From Albugo candida (lineage: Eukaryota; Oomycota; Peronosporomycetes; Albuginales): a stretch of 64,000 nt of DNA. The DNA lies in the NCBI GenBank assembly GCA_040437565.1, contig JBDOQK010000009.1, positions 310,001 to 374,000 on the forward strand. Direction: 5' to 3'. Below the pieces are notes generated by a model. That model was not told the DNA's origin, searched no databases, and saw nothing but the letters and a program-made list of their open reading frames with translations. Positions within the stretch are counted from its first letter, which is position 1. The number at the start of each line of letters is the position of its first letter. Of this stretch, positions 35,374 through 46,900 are shown piece after piece. Made by a program: the position numbers and the translations under genes.

Positions 35374-36663
35374 ATGGTGAGCCCTAGGACCGCCTCCAAT
35401 GAGGCTCTCTTGTATGCGGTAAATGGGCAATGGACTGAGCTTGACGCATTAGTTAGTCAATGTCCTAGCGTCGCGTGCGACTTGGATTCTGGTGGGATGA
35501 GCCTACTACACTGGATGTGCCTTCATCAGTCTATTAATTATGATACTATTGTCAGATTGATACAAGCGAATCCAAGCGCAATCGTGCAAAAGAACTCGGC
35601 TGGACATTATCCAATCGATCTGGCGCTACAAGCGCAATGTGAGGATAGAATCCTAGCTCTTTTGCAAATTGAGGATGAAGAAGTGGAGGATATACATGAA
35701 ATTAGGAACGATTTCGAGAGAACCAGACGTCAACCGCGTACTATACCTTTGTCGTATAAACATAGTGATTATAGTACGAATACTGGTCAATATTCCGAAT
35801 TCATGGAAGATAAAAACTATCGAAAGAAAGCAACATATAGTGAAAGTGGAAGCCTAATCGACAGAAGATTTAACCGTTATTCAGGCTATTCTGATTTGCC
35901 AAAGGTACAAACAGAAGAAGAGCGAGAATCACGGCAAGCAGATTATAACCTAAACTACATAAAACACTCCAGAAACGCGCCATCTGTATCGGACCGTGGA
36001 CCACATCATTTGGCATTTGATAAAACGAGTCGGACATCACGCAGTGGATCAACGTTCCAATTCGGTGACGATACAACAAGCAAAAAGTTTGTTCGCTCTC
36101 AAATGCCACTGTACTCGATCTACTCGGACGAATCAGTTGACACTCGATTGAACTTGGCGACTGAGAACCCGACTAAAAACATCAATTCCGAAAACGAAGA
36201 GCACTATCTACCACGAACCAGCTCACAATGCTTCGATAGAGAAAGCTCACAGAACGAAGATGATATGATCTCCATAAACAGCGAACCAATAAGTGGAATG
36301 GCATTTATCCGCAAAAGCCACATACAATCCAAAATACAGAGTCATTTGATAGAAGGCGACGAAGACCAGGACGGAGAGACACAATCTATTGTACAACGAA
36401 GATATAATCAGAATTTTCCACCTCGGTGGAAACAGTCACGTCGCTGCAACGTTTGTAATTACAGTTTTTCAATAATGAGACGACGGCATCATTGTCGTAA
36501 TTGTGGCCATAGTGTGTGCAGCCAGCACTCAAATCATCGTCTTCCATTGCCGAAATTCAATCTCATGCAACCACTTCGACTTTGTGATACTTGTTATGGG
36601 TCGCATGACTACATCGATCGACTTCCAGTCTCACAATCCTATTCTGTGATTGGAGAAAAATGA
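35374..36663 (+). CDS. ankyrin-repeat and FYVE zinc-finger protein
   Basis: 429 residues in one exon. The start at 35,374 is the first ATG of the frame (MVSPRTASNEALLYAVNGQW). The N-terminal part (about 5-105) has ankyrin-like repeats, with GGMSLLHWMCLHQSINYDTI and NSAGHYPIDLALQAQ. A long polar, low-complexity middle follows. The C-terminus (about 350-410) is a FYVE-type finger: CNVCNYSFSIMRRRHHCRNC and then CGHSVCSQHSNHRLPLP, with a final CDTC pair. The RRRHHCR patch is the PI3P-binding signature, so endosomal membrane binding is likely. Oomycetes have many FYVE proteins. No catalytic domain is visible. Confidence 0.85.
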   Translation: MVSPRTASNEALLYAVNGQWTELDALVSQCPSVACDLDSGGMSLLHWMCLHQSINYDTIVRLIQANPSAIVQKNSAGHYPIDLALQAQCEDRILALLQIEDEEVEDIHEIRNDFERTRRQPRTIPLSYKHSDYSTNTGQYSEFMEDKNYRKKATYSESGSLIDRRFNRYSGYSDLPKVQTEEERESRQADYNLNYIKHSRNAPSVSDRGPHHLAFDKTSRTSRSGSTFQFGDDTTSKKFVRSQMPLYSIYSDESVDTRLNLATENPTKNINSENEEHYLPRTSSQCFDRESSQNEDDMISINSEPISGMAFIRKSHIQSKIQSHLIEGDEDQDGETQSIVQRRYNQNFPPRWKQSRRCNVCNYSFSIMRRRHHCRNCGHSVCSQHSNHRLPLPKFNLMQPLRLCDTCYGSHDYIDRLPVSQSYSVIGEK

Positions 36664-37419
36664 GTATTATTGAAGTACGACAATCGCGTACGTGCCTTTT
36701 TATTGGAGAAAATGAACATCTAGAAACACCAATGTATATAAATGAAATCTTCTCATAGATAAGGGAGTTTTAGTCATGGATCCAAATGAGACTCTACGAT
36801 TATCTAAAGCGAAGTAGGATCGCAATTGTAATTAAACAACAGCTGTATCAATAACGTTATAAATTGTACAGATATGATCAGTGTTTTGACCAATGGTACA
36901 AGGAGGTGTTTCTACAACAACGCGCAAACGGGAAACTAGGCTGTGAAAACGAATACAAAGCGTATTCTAACTATTTGATGGTTTGTCTCGTCCTTCCATA
37001 GAACGAGCATGATAAGATTTGCTGAATAGAGCGAAATGGAGCATGACAAGACTTTGATAAATAATGTGACGAGCATGATGCAGGCGGATGTTAAAGCGCG
37101 GTGGGAACATAAAAGCAAAAAAGTATAGAGGCAAGGCATCAGACGCTCGGAGTACTATTAATGCTCTCCAAACGTTATAACCTCAAAAAACGAGAATACG
37201 GAAGAAACGGGAACACTTAGAAGGCCGGATTTTGTCCATCATAACAGTGTCTAAATAGAAGATCTCAGGGAGTAGGGCAGTTCTGATCCTATCTGAACAC
37301 ATTCTATGACTTTTCATCGAGATGTCATTCGACGAGCACAAATTATTCTGTAAATACATCATTTTTGTATTAAAATCGTATTACACCTCTAATCACTATT
37401 GCCACTAATCTCGAGGCTA
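36664..37419. other. intergenic region
   Basis: About 750 bp between the FYVE gene and the bZIP gene. No recognised gene and only short frames. AT-rich patches occur near 36,720-36,860. Confidence 0.5.
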
Positions 37420-38622
37420 ATGTTTAATTCATCTGATTCCATGGTATGGGACATAATCAAGTCTCAGAGTTTACGGTTCGGAATACAAAAGGTGTCAGAC
37501 GATCAGATTGCAATGATATCACATACTCAGAAGGACATAAATTTGCATGGTATATATGAGAATGCAACCATCAAGTCGTTCTCCCACGCTCTTGGATTTA
37601 ACCATACAAATTCAGAATTCACCTCCAGACGAAGAAGGAAAGTATCTGAAGAAGAACGCAAAGCGAAACATCGCGAAGTACAAAGAAGATTCATACAGCG
37701 TAAAAAGGTACCTTCAACAATTCAAATGGCTTTTGCAAATAATTCATAATGCTTTTAGGAAGCGTTGGAGCAAACCAAAGAAATGGTTCGCCTACTAGAA
37801 GCCCAAGTATCATATCTGAAGGTATCGCAAGAAAAAGTTGTTTTAAAGGCCAAAAACGGAGAATTGCAATTATCGGTGGAACATCCGCTGAGATGTCGCG
37901 ACCATTTGAGCGATGCATTGAGAAGAATGGAGGAAGAAATAGAGCTTGTCGTGTGTCATTATGTTCCTCTGCAGTACAAACAAATCCAATATGCTCGAAT
38001 ACAAGCGTTCGCAGAAATATGCCAGATTCTTAGTGATCCAAATTATCAGACAATTGGAACAGCTACATTGGGTTGGGTCGATCGGCGCAAGATGGAAACC
38101 ATAAATGAGACCGCAGTTAAATTTGTTTTTGAAAAAACGTTTGTCAATGTGAGTCCTTTGGAATTATATCAACGCACTTGGAAAAAAATGTGTGATGCGG
38201 CAATCTTGAGAGATTTTTTCTCACCGGCATTGATGCTGAGAAAGCACGTGTTGCAGCAAATTGATGACGATACATTCGTGACGTACCGAGTCATTTACAA
38301 TCGTCAAAATCGCGAAATAACCCGAGCCGTAGAGCTATCCTATCGAACTCAAAAAGGAGACGATTATTATCTCATCACACAAAGTGTAAACGTACCTTCT
38401 CTTACAAAATGTTTGGACAAAAGTTGTCCGTGGTCAAAGATGCTAACTTGGATCAAGTTGTCGCCAATTGCCGAATTGGAAGCAGATGCGTGTCGATTTC
38501 AATACGGTGGGAGACTAGCGAACATCACGGCTGATGGTGCGCGGTATTGGTTGATGGAAATTCTGCTTGTTGTGTTTCGTTATGAGTCTCTAATGATTCG
38601 TCCGCTGTTCTCTCTTCGTTAG
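37420..38622 (+). CDS. bZIP transcription factor with START-like C-terminal part
   Basis: Exons 37,420-37,707 and 37,759-38,622 (51-nt intron, phase 0) give 383 residues. The intron lies at the join of basic region and zipper. The basic region reads RRRRKVSEEERKAKHREVQRRF and then IQRKK; the zipper follows as EALEQTKEMVRLLEAQVSYL. In the usual N-R-x-x-A-x-R pattern the invariant Asn is His here (HREVQRRF) and the Ala is Gln or Val, depending on alignment. Oomycete bZIPs are known to vary at this Asn. The C-terminal 250 residues (for example QQIDDDTFVTYRVIYNRQN) resemble a START-like fold, a tentative call. It presumably acts as a nuclear DNA-binding regulator. Confidence 0.8.
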
Positions 38623-38716
38623 CCATAATCCTGCATTTTTGTGTACTTATAATAACAAACCTGGAACTTTTTAAGATGATACGGTATTTGAGACGTTGAG
38701 ATAACATTGCTACGAC

Positions 38717-40441
38717 ATGAAGACAATGAATTCTGAATCAGATGAAAAGTCTGATTCTCATCATGAGGAATTCGCGTTGGACATTGGCGATGAATTTCTC
38801 GAAGATGAAGAAGAGAATGGATTTGTTGAATGGGAAGAGGAAGAAGGTGAAAAGAGAGAGAAAAATGATCAAAGTATTTGTACGAATGTCGACTGGGATG
38901 CGGTGAATAAATCGCTAGAGCAAGATAGTCAGAAGGGGAAAAGAAAACGAAGGAGGCTTTCAAAAGACGAAAAAAAACGAAATTTACTGCTTCATCAATC
39001 ACACTTGATTCTCTATCTGGCAGCTGCTACAGAATGGCATGCTAATTCTTGCAGTCACAACGTATTACGAGCTCTACTCTCATCTCTTGTGCCCGCTGAC
39101 TTATGGAATCAGAATCAAGCTATTGCTGCCAAATTACATAATTTGTGTCGGTTTTATAATCAACACTTTTCGTTGGTCAAAACAGAACGTAATGTATCCA
39201 GCGACTTGTGCGGTGAAGAGATGTTGTTGCATGCTTTTTCCGAGCGCAAGGCTACAAAAATTGCATTTCATCTATTATTTTTAGTATTATGTCGTAGCAT
39301 TGGATACTACTGCAGGCTTGTGGTAGCATTAGATGCATACCAGATCGATCTCAAAGCATCTGAGGATATCGTACTCAGAGATCCCGAATCAGATACATAC
39401 GCTCCGATAATCTGGATCGAAGTCTGGAATTCTGATACTCATTGGATTTCATGTGATGTGGCAAAAAATATTATCTCAGAACAACATCATCAGGAAATTC
39501 TTTCGAATAGATCAATCTCTTACATTCTCAGTATTGATCAAATCTCGGGGTTTGCAGTTGATGTAACAGCACGCTACGTGCACTCCTGGTCAAAAACCTT
39601 ACAACTTCGCCACGGACACCAATTCATCTCAAAATTAGTGGAGGCGCATAATCAACAGATCTTGGAAACCACGACAAAGTATGCCCCCATTCTCGCTCAA
39701 ATTGAACAAGAAAAGAAAGAGTTGCAGGAATTAGCTGATGCGGAAAGGATGCCGACCAGTATTGAAGGGTTCCGAAGGCACCATCGATATTGTCTAGAGC
39801 GACATCTTGGCCGATTGGAGGTCCTTTATCCTCGTCAAGTAATTGGCATTTTTAAGGGTCAACGTGTATACTTGCGTTGTCATATACAAAAACTTCAATC
39901 AGCACGGCATTGGCTCCGGCAAGGGCGTGTTATCAAGGAGGACGAAAAACTTCAACCATACAAGAAGCTTAATCGTAAAAAAGATACAAGGAACGGATGT
40001 GATGACCATCAACCGAGGGACATTGCACTGTATGGTCGATGGCAAACAGAAGATTTTGCTCCTTCTATCGTTATGGATGGAATACTCCCTAAAAATGAGC
40101 ATGGGAATATCGAATTATGGAGTGATAAACATCTCCCTATCGGTGCGACTCATTTACGCATGCCGCATATCACCGCTGCGGCGTCAAAGCTTGGAATCGA
40201 TTACGCACCCGCGTTGGTCGGTTTTGAGACGAAAAATGGAATCAATTATCCAAAGTTTGATGGTATCATAGTTGCTTTGTCCCATAAACAGCTTCTTATT
40301 GACGCGCATGCACATTTGGAGCAGAGAAAGATTGAGCATGCGATCGAACAGAATCAGAATCTGATACATAAACGATGGAAAAGACTCGTTCAGCGTATGC
40401 TCATTCGAAGTCGTCTGGAAAAAGATTATGGTAAAGTATAA
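38717..40441 (+). CDS. RAD4: XPC/Rad4 DNA damage recognition protein
   Basis: Rad4/XPC detects helix-distorting lesions and starts global-genome nucleotide excision repair in the nucleus. 574 residues in one exon, starting MKTMNSESDEKSDSH after an acidic N-terminus. A transglutaminase-like fold (about 95-300) includes YAPIIWIEVWNSDTHWISCD. BHD1 (about 345-375) has MPTSIEGFRRHHRYCLERHL. BHD2 (about 376-425) follows, with GIFKGQRVYLRCHIQKLQSA. BHD3 (about 440-525) has YGRWQTEDF and GATHLRMPHITAAASKLGID. All domains are present, although the protein is shorter than yeast Rad4 or human XPC, mainly at the termini and in linkers. A copy of its 3' end at 40,719 is an assembly duplicate. Confidence 0.95.
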   Translation: MKTMNSESDEKSDSHHEEFALDIGDEFLEDEEENGFVEWEEEEGEKREKNDQSICTNVDWDAVNKSLEQDSQKGKRKRRRLSKDEKKRNLLLHQSHLILYLAAATEWHANSCSHNVLRALLSSLVPADLWNQNQAIAAKLHNLCRFYNQHFSLVKTERNVSSDLCGEEMLLHAFSERKATKIAFHLLFLVLCRSIGYYCRLVVALDAYQIDLKASEDIVLRDPESDTYAPIIWIEVWNSDTHWISCDVAKNIISEQHHQEILSNRSISYILSIDQISGFAVDVTARYVHSWSKTLQLRHGHQFISKLVEAHNQQILETTTKYAPILAQIEQEKKELQELADAERMPTSIEGFRRHHRYCLERHLGRLEVLYPRQVIGIFKGQRVYLRCHIQKLQSARHWLRQGRVIKEDEKLQPYKKLNRKKDTRNGCDDHQPRDIALYGRWQTEDFAPSIVMDGILPKNEHGNIELWSDKHLPIGATHLRMPHITAAASKLGIDYAPALVGFETKNGINYPKFDGIIVALSHKQLLIDAHAHLEQRKIEHAIEQNQNLIHKRWKRLVQRMLIRSRLEKDYGKV

Positions 40442-41275
40442 TAGATGTGCTCATTCACACTGGAAGTACACTATCTAGTTTGTGGACAAAATATACCAAC
40501 CAATATAGGCTAAAATGCATACAAAAACTTCATTGTCTGTACATCTGCGTGTCGGAACAGTACCTTCACTTTCTTGACACGAACGCAGCAAACTTAGAAT
40601 CATGGGCTTTTTGACTAGNNNNNNNNNNNNNNNNNNNNNNNNNNNNNNNNNNNNNNNNNNNNNNNNNNNNNNNNNNNNNNNNNNNNNNNNNNNNNNNNNN
40701 NNNNNNNNNNNNNNNNNNCTTCTATCGTTATGGATGGAATACTCCCTAAAAATGAGCATGGGAATATCGAATTATGGAGTGATAAACATCTCCCTATCGG
40801 TGCGACTCATTTACGCATGCCGCATATCACCGCTGCGGCGTCAAAGCTTGGAATCGATTACGCACCCGCGTTGGTCGGTTTTGAGACGAAAAATGGAATC
40901 AATTATCCAAAGTTTGATGGTATCATAGTTGCTTTGTCCCATAAACAGCTTCTTATTGACGCGCATGCACATTTGGAGCAGAGAAAGATTGAGCATGCGA
41001 TCGAACAGAATCAGAATCTGATACATAAACGATGGAAAAGACTCGTTCAGCGTATGCTCATTCGAAGTCGTCTGGAAAAAGATTATGGTAAAGTATAATA
41101 GATGTGCTCATTCACACTGGAAGTACACTATCTAGTTTGTGGACAAAATATACCAACCAATATAGGCTAAAATGCATACAAAAACTTCATTGTCTGTACA
41201 TCTGCGTGTCGGAACAGTACCTTCACTTTCTTGACACGAACGCAGCAAACTTAGAATCATGGGCTTTTTGACTAG
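40062..41275. repeat. gap with 557-bp duplicated flanks (assembly-type)
   Basis: 40,062-40,618 and 40,719-41,275 appear identical around 100 N. The second copy repeats the last 127 codons of the XPC/Rad4 gene (to 41,098) and its 3' flank. It is not a separate gene; the downstream sequence from 41,276 continues from the second copy. Confidence 0.95.
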
Positions 41276-41781
41276 AATAAAATACTTCGAAGTCTCGTAA
41301 ATAACACTTTCAATTACTTGGAAGTCGACTCCATGGGCGCAGCCGACGCGAATGTTGTCCACCTGCAAACGTTTTGGACAGATACCAAGCAAGTATCACT
41401 GTCCAGGCTATAAGGAGCTGGCTGTGGTATAGTGTAGCCGGCTCGATGGGATGCTCAATTTTATACGTAGAGAACACTCATCTACATATCGTGTTAGCAC
41501 TATAAGCACAAATTTACAGATTGTATTACTAAACTAACAGAATGTTCGCTGTCTATACTTTCTTCAATATATTTGAACAGCTGTTCATGCAAGAGATATT
41601 CAACGTAAACAATTGCTTGGATGTGTACGTAAACGTTTTTCACACGTTCTCCGAAGTAATACGCTGATTGGCTAGAGCTTTTTAGGGGGGCAGAGCCACA
41701 CACTTGATTACTCTTTTCACTCACTCGGCATCCTATTACTCCGTTAGAATTTGACACCCTTGATACAGTTCGGATTCGCAT
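41132..41781 (-). CDS. unrecognised small protein (very weak RNase P p29-like hints)
   Basis: Two minus-strand open parts (41,781-41,519 and about 41,363-41,132) can be joined by a long intron of about 157 nt using GTAAAT and TTTGCAG. The first includes LLHEQLFKYIEESIDSEHSV, the second VIYETSKYFILV. That order faintly recalls RNase P/MRP subunit p29 (POP4), in which a PLHELW-type motif is followed by an ET-x-x-x-F strand. The usual Gly residues of that fold are missing, so I do not assign it. The terminal part overlaps the XPC/Rad4 3' flank. Confidence 0.3.
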
Positions 41782-41799
41782 TACAACAGCTGGAAGCAC

Positions 41800-42084
41800 A
41801 GTTAGTTACAAGTAGGGGGTTACATCCTGATGCGAGAACGATTCTTTTATATCCATAATCAAGTATATGTATTACTTTGTTCTCTTCTGAGTGACATGTT
41901 TACGCTTTATTCCACCGGGTTGTATCCATTCACGCCTATAGAAACCTAAGTATTTAGCTCTCAGCCCCTAAACCACAGCAGACCCGTCATACTTGTTCCG
42001 TCTTTCTTCTCGTTTACCAGCGGCTATTTTCTCATAGTGTCGTCAGTTGATGTAGAGGCGAGGTCGTCGTCATCTAAGTGCACA
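41800..42084. promoter_or_regulatory. intergenic region upstream of the aminotransferase
   Basis: Short spacer holding the presumed promoters of the minus-strand small gene and of the aminotransferase gene. A GTG-initiated extension (42,037) is in frame with the aminotransferase, but the first ATG is at 42,085. No defined element is recognised. Confidence 0.4.
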
Positions 42085-43607
42085 ATGCGACGGACTTCCC
42101 ATATCTCTAAATCCTTCAAAACGCACACTTCGCTTAAAACTACACGTTTTTATTTGCCAACGCCCTCAATGAAGCCCGTAACTGAGTCTCACGATTCCGA
42201 ACGTAACGGGATCCATGATGTCCGACAGAGCGTTTTTGCCGAATTCGCTCAATACGCGCTTGATTATAACACTGTGAATCTCGGCCAGGGCTTTCCCTCT
42301 TTCAAAACACCAGAGTATGCTTACTGCACTTTACTCTTCCTTTGAATATACCATTTATTCCTCGCATAGATTCATCAAACAAGCCGCCATCGAAGCGATC
42401 AATGAGGACTACAACCAGTACTCGCGACCAGGAGGTCACCCGACGTTCGTTCAAGCGATTGCGAAGCTCTATTCTCCGTTTTTGGAACGCGATATTGATT
42501 GTATGACTGAGATTGTCACATTAAGCGGAGCACAAGGAGGCATAACAGCTATTGTATCGGCTCTTATGAATCGAGTACGCAGAATGCTGATCGAGTTACA
42601 CAAAGCATCATAACTTATTATTTGTGTAGGGGGATACAGTGGCCATTTTTGAGCCATACTTTGAGTCTTATGCTAGGATTGCGACCATGTTCGGCCTTAA
42701 GACTGTTGGAATTCCCTTCGAGACTGCTGTTCCTCGCGATCAAATAAGAACATCTGGCGACTACCATGTGAATCCAGAGAAGTTGGATAGTATCCTTGCC
42801 CGGGAAAATGTCAAAGCACTGATACTCAACACTCCACATAATCCCCTCGGAAAGGTTTTCACGCGAAAAGAACTGAAAGAAATCGTCCGCGTGCTTGAAA
42901 AATATCCCGATGTTTTGGTCATTTCCGATGAAGTGTACGAGTTTATGTGTTATGATGGTCGAAAACATGAGCGAATTGCAACCATGTCAAACATGTTTGA
43001 TCGTACGATTTCACTATTTAGTGCCGGGAAAACGTTTTCTTGCACTGGGTGGCGTATAGGTTACGCTATAGCCCCACAGCATTTGGCTCAAACACTTCGT
43101 GAAGCGCAAATTCTATTGACATTTTGTGCTGCCACACCATTGGAGATCGCTGTGGCCAAATCCATGGAGCTAGCACCTAAGCTTGACTTCTTTGATGAGC
43201 AAGCTAAAGAGCTACAATCAATGCGGGATCAACTGTATCAAGCTCTTGATGAGGCAGGATGGCATCCGATTCTTCCGGAAGGTGGATATTTCATCTGCTG
43301 TGATATTTCAAAGCATGAAATGTTTCAGAAATATGCGGATACGCCAGTTGACAAGTCAATGCCATACAGTGTACGTTCAAGCACCTTATCGATGCCGATT
43401 AGTGACTTGTTTTTTGTATGGTAGCAATATCCGGACTACCAGTTTGCTCTCGATTTATGTCAAAAACACAAATTGTCGACGATTCCAATGTCGGGTTTCT
43501 ATGCAAACGCGGACAGTGTGACTGAGACGGGGATGATCCGATTGGCTTTTTGCAAAGACAAAGCGACATTGGATGCGGCGATAAGTATTATTCGTCAGAT
43601 CAAATAA
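42085..43607 (+). CDS. kynurenine aminotransferase / cysteine-S-conjugate beta-lyase family
   Basis: PLP-dependent class I/II aminotransferase. Exons are 42,085-42,314, 42,370-42,574, 42,630-43,370 and 43,425-43,607, with introns of 54-55 nt, giving 452 residues. Family motifs are YNTVNLGQGFPSFKTPEF across the first intron, YNQYSRPGGHPTFVQAIAKL, LNTPHNPLGKVF and the PLP-pocket Asp in VISDEVYEFM. The Schiff-base Lys lies in SAGKTFSCTGWRIGYAIAP, and the C-terminal carboxylate-binding Arg is likely in TGMIRLAFCKD. The N-terminus (MRRTSHISKSFKTHTSLKTT) is rich in basic and hydroxyl residues and could be a mitochondrial targeting peptide. The likely role is transamination of kynurenine or related amino acids. 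Confidence 0.93.
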
Positions 43608-43840
43608 TACAAAAGTCTTTTTTTCGTTTCTACACATTTAAAGCCTAAAGTACATCTTTCAAACGTACACACACGTAAGCTGTCGAATCAAAAAATACGT
43701 ATTCAGAGCGGAGATATGTGTGAGGAGAGACACAAGGCCGCCCATACGTTCGAAATATCCGTTTCTCATACTGAACCTTCTGCGCTACGCTCATCGCACC
43801 TTCTGTTATGCAACGTTTCTCATTTCAGTTATGTGAATTG

Positions 43841-43940
43841 NNNNNNNNNNNNNNNNNNNNNNNNNNNNNNNNNNNNNNNNNNNNNNNNNNNNNNNNNNNN
43901 NNNNNNNNNNNNNNNNNNNNNNNNNNNNNNNNNNNNNNNN
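43841..43940. other. assembly gap (100 N) hiding the FANCM start
   Basis: The FANCM reading frame is open into the right edge of this gap, so its first exon or codons are probably inside it or to its left. A short open frame on the left (from 43,716, MCEERHKAAHTFEISVSHTE) might belong to the first exon. That cannot be shown. Confidence 0.95.
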
Positions 43941-46900
43941 TTGCTCTCTCCTGTCACATACAACTGCATGCACCTCTAAAGAACAACAGTCAAAGGAAAA
44001 AAAGCAATGGGCATGCACAATGTGTACTTTTCTCAATGCAAAGACTTCATCCAAATGCGAAATTTGCGCTCATTCCATTTCATCTATTCCCGCAAAGAAA
44101 ACGAGTCAGTCCACAATTTCATTTAACACGCAACAGACTGAAAAACCGGTCATTCTCAAGTCACAAGGCGCTGATCCCATAGCCAAATGCAAATATTACT
44201 TTACGAATGAAGAGTGTAAGGCCACGCTTTCTATTGACACACAGGCTAGTAAAACACTGATTTTTCCAAGCAACTACCAGATCCGTGAATATCAAGTAAA
44301 AATCGCTGAAAAAGCGATGTATCATAACACATTGGTCTCCTTACCAACTGGACTGGGAAAGACGTTAATTGCGTCAGTTGTGATGCACAACTTTTATCGA
44401 TGGTTTCCAAATGGTAAAGTGATCTTTTTAGCGCCTACAAAGCCGCTTGTGACACAGCAAATTCAAGCGTGTTATGAGGTAACCGGTCTCCCATTGGATC
44501 AAACCGCTGAAATACAAGGAAATGTGCCGAAAGAAAGTCGAAGAAAGTGGTGGAAGCAAAAACGAATTTTTTTCTGTACGCCTCAGTCATTCACAAATGA
44601 CGTGAAAGAAGGCATTTTCAAGGATGCGCATCAGACAGTCTGCTTGATCATCGATGAAGCCCATCGTGCACGAGGAAATTATGCCTATTGTATGGCGATA
44701 CAAGAGCTCAAGCGACGTACGCAATGGTTTCGCATTGTGGCGTTATCAGCAACTCCTGGATCAAAGGTCGAATTGATTCAAGAAATCATTACGAATTTAC
44801 AAATCTCACACATTGAAGCACGAACAATGGACGATTCCGATGTGAAGAAATATATGTTTGAGCGGAGAGAAGAGATTATAAAGTGTCCTGTTAGTGAAGA
44901 AATTAAATTAATTGGGAACTTAATTGATCGAGTATTAGACAAATTACTACGTCGTCTCGGTCAATATGGCGTCTTACAAGCTGGAAGCTCGGAGAAATTG
45001 ACACAATTTTATCTTTTGCAAGCTCGCGATCATTTTCGGAATACGAAGAAAAATCAGTACCAATCGCATCAGATTCATATAATTGAAGGCGATTTTGGAC
45101 TTTTATTGAGTTGGGTTCATGCGAGGAAATTATTGCTGGTCCATGGGATCAAGCCATGCACTGGGTACATTGAGGTCTGGAGACAAGACACCAAGCGCAT
45201 TACATGGTCCAAACGAGATTTATTGGAATCAAACGAATTCAAATGCTTGCTGGAATACCTGGAATCTATGACGTCCAACGGTGATCTTCCCCAGGACCAT
45301 TCAAAGCTTGATGTACTATGCAATACGTTGGAGAAGCATTTCACGCAAGCGAAAAAAGAGACAAAAGCCATTGTATTCACACAATATCGAGCAAGTGTTG
45401 ACATCATCCAAAATCGCTTATCTCAATCTATTTCCATTCGAGCCGAACGCTTTATCGGCCAAAGTAGTGTCACCTCTTCATGTTTCAACACAAAAATGGT
45501 TGAAAATCAGCGCGGTCAAACACAAAAACTACAGCAAGAAATCATCACAAATTTCAAAGCTGGGAAAATCAATGTACTGGTGGCTACGTGTATAGCTGAA
45601 GAAGGCCTGGATATTGGGCAAGTGGATCTGATTGTTCTGTATGACACCGTCACGTCTCCCGTTCGACTGATACAGCGCATGGGACGAACGGGTAGGAAGC
45701 GGATCGGTAATGTGGTGATTCTTGTCACTGAGGGAGATGAAGAGAAAAAACTACAGAGAAGTCTATCGAATGCTCGTAGTATCACCAAAGCATTGACAAC
45801 AAATGCTCTGAAAAATAAATTGAGATTTGCAAAATGTCCACGAATGCTCCCAGAATCTGTCACACCGCAATTGATTTTCTCAAAAGTTTGCGTCGATACA
45901 TTCGATCCTTCTCGTGTTGCTGGAATTTACACGAAAATCAAACACAATTCCCTTAGCGATGATATAGTGAAACAAAGCTGGCGTCTGACAGAGTCGCAAA
46001 GACTGGAGCTTGTAAGGTTCAAATCGTCTTCCTTTGCCGAATTGCCTCGCGACTTTTCTTTCATTTCTTGGCCGAAATCACGGACGATGCATTCATCAAC
46101 AACTTGGAGCCTGTCAGAATTGGGAGTGACATCCAAGCGATCAAAAGCTTTCATGGAAATCGTAACATCTATTCGAAAGTTGGAAAGCACAGATTTCGCG
46201 GAGCTCAAAATCCAAAAGCCTTTGATTTTGGAAAAGTTGTACATTTCTCAAATCGATGCGTCTGTGGCCGAGGAAGCGCTTTTAGAGACGTCTTTCAGCC
46301 CCAGCAGCGAGACGTACTCAAATCAAGACTCGAGCTTGGTGGATCAAATTTCTGACACGAATCCAAGTACGCAATGCCAATTACCAGCAGAGTTACTCGA
46401 TACTGGTGACCAAATGTTGCGAGAATTGGAGGCGAAAATCTCAAAAACAATGTGTTCGGAGTCGACTGAAGTCGAAGGATCAAGAGAGATGGATTTTTCG
46501 ATTCCGAAGATTCCATTGCCATCGACTGCGATGAAAACACATACTTCAAATGCTAACAATATTGTACCCTACTTTGCTGAATTCTCAGAGCCCGAAATGG
46601 AGGCCACAAAAGAAGTCGCATTGACGTCAGTCCACGACGATACACGCGCACGGAGCTCAGCGAACGATGTACAGGAGCTTGGAATTCAACAAAAAGAAGA
46701 CGATGTGGCTTGCTTGATTTGCTGTACAACGGAATCCCATGACGAGAATTTGATTGTATATTGCGATGGTTGTGACATCACGGTCCATCAAGATTGCTAC
46801 GGAATTCAATCATTGACAGAAAAGTGGTTTTGTGACGTATGTCGATGGAACAATTGTGAGAAGAAGTCCTCTATATCGTGTGCGCTTTGTCCAGTACGAA

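Noticed and set aside
40719-41098. A second, truncated Rad4 gene.
   Set aside because: It is the same sequence as the end of the first copy, including the 3' flank, and lies right after a 100-N gap. This is an assembly overlap.
41132-41781. RNase P subunit p29 (POP4) assignment.
   Set aside because: The motif order is suggestive, but the glycines of the fold are missing and the needed intron is long for this genome. Kept only as an unrecognised protein.
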